Shown here: piece after piece, positions 30,001-40,300 of the stretch
Layout of the letters: each line of letters opens with the position of its first letter
Position numbering within the stretch: position 1 is the stretch's first letter
NCBI RefSeq assembly: GCF_002575655.3
Contig: NC_053041.3
Location: 374,897,054 to 374,961,053, forward strand
Length of the DNA: 64,000 nucleotides
Reading direction: 5' to 3'
Source: Aegilops tauschii subsp. strangulata
Lineage: Eukaryota; Streptophyta; Magnoliopsida; Poales; Poaceae
Translations under genes and position numbers: made by a program
Notes under the pieces: generated by a model
Told to the model about the DNA's origin: nothing
Database searches by the model: none
The model's input: the letters and a program-made list of their open reading frames with translations, nothing else

Positions 30001-30863
30001 TCATTAGTATGCTGGCGCCATGACTGGGGTGCTTCACCCCTGCTGCTCCGCACTGTATTTCGGTATGTCACATGGACCCGGTAGCATGATGTCCCACATG
30101 TAGGTGAACGGGACTAGAACATTTATGAAACTGAGCGCTCCACTCTTACGACGGAGGAGTACACGACACGGCGGCCCCGTGAACTGTCACTTGTACTGTA
30201 TAGTACTATAGTTTTGCTGTTTTGCACGATCCATCGATACAAACCCGATTAAACAGGAAAGGGCGGGATTTTTCCCGCGCGGTAGATGATACTGGCCATA
30301 CATTTCAAAGGCAATTTTAATGTATGCAAACTGAATAATTAAGTAACAATATGATATCTAGTAAAACTAAAAACACATATGATTTATTGTGTTAGAGTGT
30401 AGTAGTAGTGCTGTATTGCATAGTTGTTAGATGTAACATGCGAGAACGTGTAGAGTGTAGTTTTGGAGGGCCTACAGAGAGAAAAGCGTAATACGGTCAC
30501 CGAACTTCAGAATACGCTCATTACGGTCACTATATATGTTTTGCGGTGATTATACGGTCACTTGCTCACCGTTCAACATCGGATTGCACTCTGTTGACCG
30601 GCCAAATAGTCTGCATGGCACCATGTTGACTAGTTATATTGACCACGTTCCTTGTGGGTCCCACATGTCAGTTCACATAGAAAAAAGGTCAGATAAACAC
30701 AAATTTACGCAGGTGCGACAAGACTCCAACCGGTGAGCGGGAATCACCTGGTTGTGTATGTGTCTGTCAGGGCCTGATGTGTGCGCATGCATGTGTACGT
30801 TGAGCACTTGAGCGTGAGAGTGTGTGTTGGTCGTGTGGTGTGCGCATGCATGCGTGCGTGTGT
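30001..30863. other. unclassified repeat DNA
   Basis: Contains AATACGGTCACCGAAC and TATACGGTCACTTGC motifs (30490-30565), CTTGTGGGTCCCACATGTCAG at about 30652, and ATCCATCGATACAAAC at 30230. These link it to the 22 kb module. No ORF above composition noise. Confidence 0.4.
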
Positions 30864-30962
30864 GCGTGTGAGTGTTGCGTGTGTGCGTGGCTGCGTGTGT
30901 ACGTGTGAGTGTTGCGTGCGTGCGTGGCTGCATGTGTTCGTGTGAGTGTTGCTTGCATGCAG
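30864..30962 (+). repeat. 37-bp GT-rich minisatellite
   Basis: AGTGTTGCGTG-type anchors at 30871, 30908 and 30945 give an exact 37-bp period, about 2.7 units, inside a longer TG/CG-rich stretch (30745-31000). It creates spurious Thr/His-rich ORFs on the minus strand. Confidence 0.75.
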
Positions 30963-31122
30963 TTCGTGTACATGCATGCGTGTGTGTATAATCACCACAC
31001 CAGCTCCTGTGTGTTAAAACAGACGGCTCAGCATACCAATACAAGGCCACCTTGTGCGCTGTGCCCGCGGTCATGACTTCGAACCACCGTCCAATATTTT
31101 TTTGTCGTTTGTTTCATTCTTA

Positions 31123-31371
31123 CTAGCAAGATGCCCGTGCGTTGCGCGTAACATCAAGATGCATTTGTATGACTAGTTTATCTTGTGAGAGAAAAGGATG
31201 AACGAGGCAAGGCCTTATTTGCAAATGTGGAGAGGTGTGTGGGTACCTTTTTGCAAAATTGCCATAGTTTCCTTCCTATCGATCAGTTATAAATCGGATG
31301 GCCTATATTGTAGGATGGCAAGCAGACCATCATCACCAACTCTGTTTTTTATAAGAGTGTAGAAGAGTAGA
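31123..31371 (-). mobile_element. H2: short non-autonomous Helitron, 249 bp
   Basis: On the minus strand it starts TCTACTCTTCTACACTC (preceded by A). It ends with a hairpin-forming CGCAACGCACGGGC, then ATCTTGCTAG followed by T. The A|T flanks, 5' TC and 3' CTAG match Helitron rules. About 85% similar by eye to H1. Confidence 0.65.
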
Positions 31372-31913
31372 TACAAGCCGACAGGTGGGCCCAATGGTAG
31401 TGAGATAATGTGATGCAACACTAGAGGTGCCACGTGGAGCGTTTAACTGGTCAACTAGTCATGTCTTGAGCAAATATAGAGCTGTACGGTGAGCCCGTGA
31501 CTGTATAATAACCACAAAACGTAAATGGTGAACGTAATGAGTGGATTCTGAAGTCCAATGTACGTATCGTGCTTTCACTCCAAATACAATGATCGTCACT
31601 GTATGTATCGCGAGAGAAAGATGAAACATGCGTGAATGTGGTGGGGGCTTACTTTTAGAGGACCTAGAGATAGTTTGTGAGCGTATGTGAAAGGGGCGTA
31701 GAGGGAGTGTATGTGATGCAGAGAGAGATGCTCTTCATTTCTCTTTATTATGACTAACTTTATATATAGTATAAAAATATAAAAATTCACAGTGCAGAAT
31801 AAATATCATTGTGGGCACCATGCAATGCAAATTAACGTTGATACTCCTCCATATAACTTTGTAATGTTGTATATATGTAGAAATTCTAAAATAATTTTTT
31901 GGCCACACTTTAT
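31372..31913. other. unclassified DNA left of LINE
   Basis: Continues after the LINE at 36924, since both sides form one interrupted sequence. It holds purine-rich stretches and no gene. Confidence 0.4.
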
Positions 31914-32048
31914 TCAAAGGGAATGTTTTTTTGACTGGGGACTATAGGGAAAACCCCCCACAACATTTAACTTTTATTCAAATGAAAAGAAAACAATGTA
32001 CAAAGAATACGAGGGGTAATCACAAAAGAAAAGTAAAAGAAAGAAAAA

Positions 32049-35000
32049 CTAATCATCTGAGAATACAAAAACCTCATGGAGGTAGCAAGGAATCCATTTT
32101 AGAAGCTCCTCCTTGTATCTAGCCTTGACTCTGTGTTGCATGAGTGCAATATCATGGATAAATGCACTTCTCCATTTATTGAAACTCTGCCTCTCATGCC
32201 TGAACACTCTTGCATTCCTGATTATCCAAATGTTCCAGCAAGCAACAAAAACAACTTCAGTAAAGAATGGCTTTGCAAAATCCTGTTTAGCTTGCATAAC
32301 AATAGCAGACATGTCATCCCTAGGTGGCCATGTAACTTGCAGATAGTTCCATATTCTCACACTGAAGTTGCATTCAAAGAATAGGTGGTTCCTGGTCTCA
32401 CGAGTCCTCAAGGGACAAAGAAGGCAGTTAACTCCATCATCCAGATGCCAATGCCTTCTTTCCACCATATCTTTGGTATTGAGCTGTCCATGATCAGCAT
32501 CCAGGCAAATACTTTGATTTTCGTTGTGCAGGAGGATTTCCATATCCACAGAAGGAGAGGGTTAAAAGACATGTTAGAATGCATGAAAGAGTAAAATACC
32601 TTGGGCTTAAATGCATTACATGTCCCCTGCCAGAACCAAATGTCCTTTGCCTCCACTTCTCTACTACAGGAGACCATAAGATCTTGCACAGTCATAAATT
32701 CCTGATATGCCTGTGCAGATAGAGGCAAATGAAACATATTAATCATATCCTGTGATTGGAAAGCTTCAAAGACTGTGATCGATGGATCTTTCACATAAGA
32801 AAAAAGCCTAGGGAAACTAGATTGCAAAGGTGCAACTGAATCTCCAATCTTCCATTTGTCAGACCAAAACAGAGCAGAATGTCCAGAATTGATTTGAACC
32901 CAAGTTGTGTTCCTATAGTGATCCAGCAACATACAAATATCCTTCCACCAAAAAGAACCGCAAATATCAGTCCCCTGAGGTACAAAAGAATGATAGTATG
33001 TGTCCCAAATAAGAGAGACCCATGGTAGATCTACCCTGTTTAAGAATTTGTGCAAATGTTTGAGCAAAAGAGCCATGTTCTGTACACCCAAGTTTAGAAT
33101 TCCCAAACCACCTTTATTTTTTGGCCTACAAATGAGATCCCAAGCTGCCAGGGATGGTGATGGCTCATCCCTATGCTTTCTCCATAGGCACTGCCTCTGA
33201 ATTCTCTCCAGTTGCTTTAATATTCCTGCAGGAGCAAGCAAGCTACCAAGATAAAAGATGGGCATGGAAGACAGAGCAGAATTCAGGAACTGAAGCCTTT
33301 CCCCTTGATTCAGAAAGGAAGAACTAGCTGTCATCCTTCTCTCCATACAGTCAACAAGTGGCATAAAATCCACCATTTTAGGCCTGGTAGTGCCAACAGG
33401 TAGACCAAGATAAGTGAAAGGCATTTTACCCACTTGACAACCAAAAGCAGTAGCTAAACCAATGATAGAATCCTCATTAACATTTATGGGCACCATAGAA
33501 GACTTGTGATAGTTAACAACTAGCCCAGCTGATGTGGAAAACACTTGCAACATGTCCTTCAGAGCCCGAAGCTGTTTTTTATCTGCTGGTAAGATGATTA
33601 GAGTATCATCAGCATATTGCACTATGAGATAGTCCTGGTCATGGCATGGTATTGGCAACTGGAAAATTCCACTCCTGAACATATCATTTACCACTGATTG
33701 CAACAGGTCAGCAGCAATAACAAAAAGTAAAGGTGAGAGACAGTCTCCTTGTCTAACCCCCTTCTTATAGAGAAATTTCCTACCAGGTACACCATTTAAG
33801 AGGACTGATGATGTCCCAGTGGAAAGTAACTGCTTGACCCAGGAAATCCATTTCCGATTGAAGCCTTTGAATTTGAGGATCTGTAGAATAGCTTCATGTT
33901 CAATTGAATCAAAGGACTTTTCAAAATCCAGTTTAAGAATGACTATAGGCCTCTTTGATTGGTGACACTGGTGCAGATATTCCAGGGACCAACCAATACA
34001 ATCCTGAATAGTCCTGCTCTTAATAAAGCCATATTGATCCTTATGTATGCATGCCATAATGATCTTTTGAAACCTATTAGCAGCCATCTTAGACAAAAAC
34101 TTAAGGCCCATCCTAGTCAGAGAAATTGGCCTATAATCTCCAACCCCTTCAGGAGCCAACTTCTTAGGGACCAAGGTGATATAAGAGCCATTAATATTTT
34201 CTAAATTTGCAGTGCCAGAATGAAAAGCCTCGGCCAACTCATAAAAGTCTTGACAAATAATGTGCCAACACTTTTTGAAGAACAATCCATTAAAACCATC
34301 AGGTCCAGGGGCTTTGTCAATGGGCATATGTTTGACTGTGTCATCCATTTCCTCTTTTGTGAAAGGCTCTGTAAGAAAATCTAACCCATCAACTGGTTTT
34401 AGTAGATTACTGAGGTCAAAGCCCATGACAATTCCAGAAGAAACTCCCATTCTATTCTTAAAACAATTCCAAATAATGCCCTCCATCTGGGAATGCTGAG
34501 AAACCACTGACCCATCAGTGTCTTTCAAAGAAGCAATAGAGTTTCTTCTATGCCTCTCAGTGGCCATAGCATGGAAGAATTTGGTCTTCTCTCCTGCCAG
34601 CTTGATATACTAATTGTACACCTCTTTTTCCAATACATAAATTGAAGATGTAAGAGCTTTTCCACATGTAATTTGACCACCTTCCTGAAGTTAAATTCAG
34701 GTCTGAATAAAGGCTTGAGCTCCTCAAGACCATCAAGGCACACTATGACCTCTTTACATTTAGATATCAAAACTTTCATCTTAGAAATATTCAGTTGCCA
34801 CTTCTTAAGAGCTCCTCTTAAACTCTTAAACTTATCAGCAAGCCTAGCAGTGATGTGAGATTTATGAGAGGGCTTCTGCCATGACTGTTCAACACATTCC
34901 ATAAACCCCTCAAGCTCAACCCAATAATTTTCAAACCTAAAGATTTTTGATTTGGGGATAGAAGTCTTGATTGTGACCGCACAGGGCACATGATCAGAAG

Positions 35001-36125
35001 CATTTCTGGCCAGGGGCAAAACTTCAGTCATAGGGTATGAAGAAATCCAATCAGCAGATGTGAAAAACCAATCCAACTGCTGTAATAATGGATTGTCTTG
35101 CATATTAGACCATGTGTAAGACCTTCCCTTAAGTGGCAGTTCCAACAGACCTAGCTGAGCAATGATTTCATTGAAGATGAAAATATCATTCAGATCCCCC
35201 CTGACAAATTCCTATTATCAAGTGATCTTATGAAATTGAAATCACCCACCACTAGCCAATTTTCACCCAAAGGTATTTGCAGATTATACAGCCAGCTGGC
35301 AAAATTATCCCTAGCTTCCCCTTGACAAGGACCATACACCGAAATTAAGGACCATTGCTCATTATTCTGTTTGGAAATAAACTGAACTAGGATTGCAAAA
35401 GGTTGTATCTCAATCACAGTGCCCCAAAAAATAGAGGAGTTCCAAACAATCACCTTCAGCTGTAGAATCTGGAACTATTTGGGTATTGATTGGTCTGGAG
35501 GTTCAGATATCCTGCAATGTCTCTTGCACGCCAGGTCTAACTTCACACACCCTTTCTTCGTTGAAGTTATACTAACAGCAGCCTGGAATATTTGGATCAG
35601 GCGAAATGGCAGAATTTTCAGAGCTGAGAGAGCTACTTTCAGTGCTTGGAAGTGTAATTTCATACATGACATTTCCTTGCTTGCTCACAGGGTGAAGGAC
35701 TGTAACAAGCCAAAACTTTTGGCTTGGATTGCTTCTTTGTTGTAAAGCTAGTACAGTTAGTTAGCAAATAGGTAGGCTCTTTCCCCTTTTGTTTTCCTTC
35801 CTTGTATAGTTTGTTTTACTTGTACAGTGGTTCTTTTTTTAATAAAGGGCTGTGGGGCTTTGCCTCACAGTAAATATTCAAAAAAAACAATCAAAATTCC
35901 CCCAGAAGCACCCACAGAGCAGGAGAAAACAAAACTATCAAATCTTTTAGGGCAAAAAGATCTAATAGACCTAAAATCAAAAGAAGCACACTTGGTTTCT
36001 TGAAAGCAGGCAATAGCACACTGACTCTCCTCCAGCTTCTGCCTGACAGCCCTTTGCCTTCCATCTGAATTCAAACCTCTAACATTCCAACATAAAACAC
36101 TCCAGTTCTTACATGCATTACTCAT
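32049..36125 (-). pseudogene. L1 ORF2: endonuclease, reverse transcriptase, zf-RVT
   Basis: Polyprotein that nicks target DNA and copies LINE RNA. ATG is placed at 36125 (MSNACKNWSVLCWNVRGL), where the endonuclease fold begins; FQETK and GDFNFIRS follow. The domain is split by L2 (35453-35884). TWSNMQDNPLLQQLDW and SDHVP complete the endonuclease. [27 protein letters not shown]-type [30 protein letters not shown], and catalytic YADD at 33605-33616. The C-terminal zinc-ribbon-like zf-RVT has [19 protein letters not shown]. Lesions: frameshift near 35170, TAG near 34610, frameshift near 32500. Without L2 the length is about 1210 codons, normal for plant L1 ORF2. Confidence 0.88.
35444..35893 (+). 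mobile_element. L2: 5'-truncated LINE inserted in L1
   Basis: The body, 35453-35884, is flanked by AAACAATCA at 35444-35452 and 35885-35893. It encodes the last part of a LINE ORF2 (FSCRIWNYLGIDW, AAWNIWIRRNGRIFRAERAT, FIHDISLLAHRVKDCNK) ending TAA at 35743. A 3' UTR with AATAAAGG and a short A tail follows. The protein aligns with the L1 C-terminus (FSVRIWNYLQVTW, ACWNIWIIRNARVFRHERQ) but is clearly a different family. Orientation is opposite to L1. Confidence 0.9.
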
Positions 36126-36351
36126 TAAAACATATATGAGCAGATAATAAAGTCTGATGACACTTAATGCCAGCGAAGATAAAAGTAACATAAGTCCAAC
36201 ATGGCACAATTAAAGTATTACAGGGACCAATAAAAGACCATAGCCCTGACAGTTGAAGACCAAAATAAAATAGCTTCCACCCCCACAAACTAAAAGGCCA
36301 CTACACATTTGCACCATTGTTTGGAGTAGCAGAGGGATCAGCCATAAGCTT

Positions 36352-36909
36352 CTACACAGTGAGAAGATCATCTGCAATGCCAAGCTCATTTCCAATCTGT
36401 TGTAGCTTGCTAATAGGAGTTGGAGGTGGAAGATCATCAACTTGCTCATCTTGCAAGTTCTCAGACACTTTAGCAGAGAATGGCTTGGACTTTGGCTTCC
36501 AACTCTTGGACTGCATAGGTAGCTCCTGAAAGATTGGCTTGAAACCATCTCTCTGCAGAGATCCTCTGGTACACCTCCTAACTGAAGTCTCCACAATGGT
36601 AGTCGGTGCCAAAGTCTTCCTTGGCCTTCTGATCTTTCTCTGTTCCTGTGAAGGGGTAGCATTAGACACTATAGGGGGGGGGAAGTGCTCAGACTGCATT
36701 GCCTCTCTGTCAGAAGATTCAAATACTTTAGTAGTCAAAGAAGGAAAAAGGGCCCTTGCCACATGCCTGCAGGTGCCTGATATGTGGCACATCAAAAGCC
36801 AAGTCCCAACTTCTCTTGGAAATCATAGTAGACTGAATAGGCAGCATCTCAATAGATTTGGGGAGCTCAAAACTAAAGTCAGATTGCAGAAAGATCTCAA
36901 AATTCCTTC
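36352..36909 (-). pseudogene. L1 ORF1, C-terminal part
   Basis: Only the 3' portion of the RNA-binding ORF1 remains because the LINE is 5'-truncated at 36909. The final open stretch (to the stop at 36352) is Pro/Ser/Lys-rich (RRPRKTLAPTTIVETSVRR, PPPTPISKLQQIGNELG). A shift near 36790 separates it from the upstream frame (MISKRSWDLAFDVPHI). The usual zinc knuckle is not seen. Identification rests on position. Confidence 0.5.
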
Positions 36910-36923
36910 TCAAAGGGAATGTT

Positions 36924-38499
36924 GTATGTGAAATAAACGTGAAGAGAGGGATTTTTAGATCAATGGGGTACGTGATGTAACATGTGTGAATGTGTAGTTG
37001 ATGTATTTGGCAGGCTAGAGAGGTATGTGTGTGTATTACGTATTCGAGAGAGGCATGGATAGAGGGGCCGGTGCGGGGAGGGGGCGTGGGAGAGATAGCA
37101 CGAGAAATGAGAGAGGTCTAGAGAGAGAGAGAGAGACTAATATGATGTCTTGGCGAGAGATTCCCTTGAGTGTGTATATGCAAGGGGGGAGGGGATAGAG
37201 GCACGAGGAGATTTTTTTTGTGTGGTTTCTGTTTTGGTATGTGTGGGTGTGAGAAGATAACGAGACCTGGGGGCAGAGGGTGTGTCATCGCGTGAGGTCC
37301 GGTGGGTCGTGGTGAGGCCCTTGGTTCGGTTTTGTCCTGCGCCACATTGGTCGGCCCGTGACGCATTTAGGGAGACCCATGGATGACTTGTCGTACAAGA
37401 CAACGATAGCAGAACTATGAAGGACTCTGTGTCCACTGACAAAGCCGGCTAGGATTTGTAACCCTGGGTTCTCGGACTAAGGTAACCCCTTATCTCTGAT
37501 ATTACTATTCATCCAACCTAACTTTAAGGGGCATCCTATAGAATGCTCTGCTAGAATCATACTCGTCGATTAGGAAGAGAGGTGTGAGACAATGCGTGAG
37601 AGACAGATCTAAAGATAATGTGCGTACAGGAGACATGTAGGCAGGTCTATGTACATAGAAAGGGTCGATGGGGATTGTGCGTGTGTATGCTTGTGAGAGG
37701 AAGAGTGCTTGTGATAAAGGTTAGTGAAAACAGTCATAAATGGTTGCGAGAGGGAGGGAGGGTTATATCGAGAGAATGTCTGCGAGAAAGACACCTCGGG
37801 AGAGAGAGTGTGATCATGTGTGAGAGACCACCGATGGAGAGTGAAACTACACGTAAAAGACTGATGTACACATTGATTAAAGATATAAATTGTATCCAAA
37901 TATTAGGATGGGATGATGATATTTGCAATTCGCGTAAGGAACTATCATTGATCCATTATACATCTAGATTCTATCGAATTTGAGCATGTCTATGTTATTA
38001 TTCGACATACTTGATCCACATAGTTAGTATTTTGAACTCCTGACAATGCATCGCTTTAGCAATCGAATGTAAACGTGAGTATAGTTCATGTTGTGTGTCT
38101 AAAGCACATTATACATACGAAAGTTACACAATGAACATTATAAGTAGCTAGCTATGAAGTAGCATACATTTGAATTCAACTTAAGGTGGATTAAAAAAAT
38201 CAAATTCAACATGAAGTCCATTCAATTATTTGAATTAGTTATCATGGCATTTGTAAATCATACCTAAATTATGGGGGCACCAATTTTTGCTCTGATTTTG
38301 TACATAATAGCATATATAGTCGTGTACAAAATAGATTCAAATTTAGCTCCTCAATTCCAAAATAATCGTAGTTATAGGATTTTCAAGTGTCAAAATTTCA
38401 AAAAGAAGCGGATAATTTAATGAGGTTTTCAAACATACAAGGTCAAATTTAACATTGTCTATTTAGGTCAATCCTCAAAGTTCAAGATTACTCTAAACG
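36924..38499. other. purine-rich and AT-rich unclassified DNA
   Basis: 36924-37900 is dominated by GAGAGA and GTGTGT tracts (for example 37118-37135, 37021-37033). It resumes the sequence interrupted by L1 and gives only composition-driven ORFs. 37900-38500 is AT-rich with no recognisable signal. The left end of C2 may lie in here but no CACTA terminus was found. Confidence 0.4.
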
Positions 38500-38899
38500 T
38501 GAATGCTTCTGTTTCAAAATTTCGAACGAAGCGCCAAAAGAGCCTCTACTCGTCCGAAACCGCGCGAGACCAATGTTTGGTAGTAGAAGGAAATTACTTT
38601 TCTAACTCTGACCCGTGAAACCTACCGGCCCGACGTCCAAATGTCTAAACCGGGGTAGGTTTGTAGCTTCATCTAGACGCCACACAACCGCCTCCGAAAA
38701 CACTCGTACACAATGGCCGCCTAAGCAGACATGCACGCGGCCGAAATCGCTCCCGCCCACTATTTGGGACACCTGGGATTACCATCCTACCCCGACCCAC
38801 AGTAGGTCCGAAATTTAAGAGGGGGTAAAGTTTGTAATTTCCCCAAATTTCAAACAAGCGCGTCCCATCTGTTCAAAAAAGCCAAAAACAAGCGCGTCC

Positions 38900-39430
38900 C
38901 AGACCGAAACATGGATCTCCCTTAGCTCCCCCTGCCCCCTGCCGCCCGTCCGATTCCCCATTCATACTCCGTGGGCGCCAAAACTACCTCTCCACCAGCC
39001 GTGAAACCCCGGCGTCCTCCGTCCGCCACCCCATCCCACCCATCAACCGCCGCCCTCCTGCATCACGCCGGAGCCAATACCCCGACGTCGTCGTCCACCG
39101 CAACCTCAACCGCAACGCCCTCCATGGCTAGTAGTTGAAGCCGAGGCCGAGCCATCCGTACCCGAGCCAGTTCAACCACGCCGTCCTCCGCCTCACCGCT
39201 GCTGCTCCAACTTCGCCACCGTCCACCGCACCGGAGCTGTTCCCGCTACACCGTCCTTCGCCGCCTCGGATCTGCTTCCCCTCCGCCAACACACGGCCAC
39301 GGCAGCACAATCAACAATTTGGCCATGGGTTCATCCAAGCCTGCACCCTCCTCCGAAACATCGGTTCCCCCGGCAAAAAGAAGAAGATAACCGCGACATG
39401 TGGAGGAGACCACGCCGGCGACCAAAAATG
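38900..39430 (+). other. C2 gene 5' region and possible first exon
   Basis: CCGCC/TCC-rich DNA typical of grass first exons. A possible ATG at 39325 gives MGSSKPAPSSETSVPPAK then three Arg and an in-frame TAA. After that, the reading VEETTPATKNG runs to a possible donor (AAAATG|GTACTCC, 39431). If a start is real, it is damaged. Confidence 0.3.
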
Positions 39431-40300
39431 GTACTCCTCTTCCCTTATTCGTGCAAATCTTATGTGTCTGCTTGCACGGTATTCATCCCACCGAAGACAC
39501 TAGTTGACTGCTTCTTCTTGATACTAGATGTTCCTAGTAACTCGCGATTCACAAGGTTTCTCCTCATATACTATTTCACCTTAGCTAGAGGTCCGTCGCC
39601 CCCTGGATTTCAATTCCTGGTCAGTTGATTCCCAATTAACGGAACCATTTCCCGACGTAACAGGCGCTAGTCCGCCTATTACACCGGGGAAGCAGCGCCT
39701 CGGTGTTTATCTTACGGGCGTGTGGGGCCTAGAGCTGCTGGCGCCCGATCTGGAGGTCGGCCGGGATTAAAGGGATGGCCTGGGGGCGTTGCCAAGCACG
39801 GCGGTGGTGTGAGGTCGAGCGGAGGGCGGGGCGGCGAACACAGGGGTCTGGGCCAGTGGTTGCTGGCGGAGGGAGAAAGATCGTCAATAGTGACTGGCGG
39901 GAGGTAGACGAAGGCCATCTGCCCGTTCCTTATAGATCGGATGGTTCATAAAAAAATCGACTGACCTATTTATTTCCAGTCGACTGTTATCTTGATAGGA
40001 CCACATGTGGTGGTGTGCTGGAGGAGTACCTGCATTTCCTGTGCTCATATATTACAAAATCGTACGGAGTAGAATATAATTTTGTTTGCCATGCAATGTT
40101 GTAGAGCTATCATCTGTCTCATGTCATTTATTTGTCAGCCACCTGCTATCTGCTACTTTTACAGTGCACTAGTTCTGCACACACTTCACCCATACTCTCA
40201 TTATTGTGTTTTTATGCAAGGGTATTTCAGACCCTACCTTGACAGAAGCAGAAAAGAGAAGAGAGAAGTCGCCCAGCGTGGTACGCGGCTAGGCAGACAC
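39431..40300. other. C2 first-intron region
   Basis: Mixed sequence with a GC-rich inserted-looking block (39690-39915, GGCGGGGCGGCG) between AT-rich parts. No gene assigned. Confidence 0.3.

Larger units (their letters stand above)
31914..36923 (-). mobile_element. L1: LINE with 14-bp target duplication
   Basis: A plant L1-clade non-LTR retrotransposon on the minus strand, 31928-36909, bounded by TCAAAGGGAATGTT at 31914-31927 and 36910-36923. The left side shows the poly(T) expected for a reversed poly(A) tail (TTTTTT from 31928). The 5' end is truncated within ORF1. The duplication and tail prove target-primed insertion. Confidence 0.92.

Noticed and set aside
30745..31000. CRISPR-like array
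   Set aside because: Contiguous 37-bp units without spacers, in a plant genome.
30673..31074. Minus-strand ORFs rich in Thr/His/Arg
   Set aside because: Produced by the GT/GC minisatellite; repeats are non-coding in plan and no family is recognisable.
35453..35884. L2 as part of the L1 transcript (an inverted duplication of its own tail)
   Set aside because: Its protein differs clearly from the L1 C-terminus and it has its own tail and target duplication.
37118..37899. Overlapping ORFs of 80-120 codons on both strands
   Set aside because: They lie in GAGAGA/GTGTGT low-complexity DNA and have Ser/His/Pro-rich translations without motifs.
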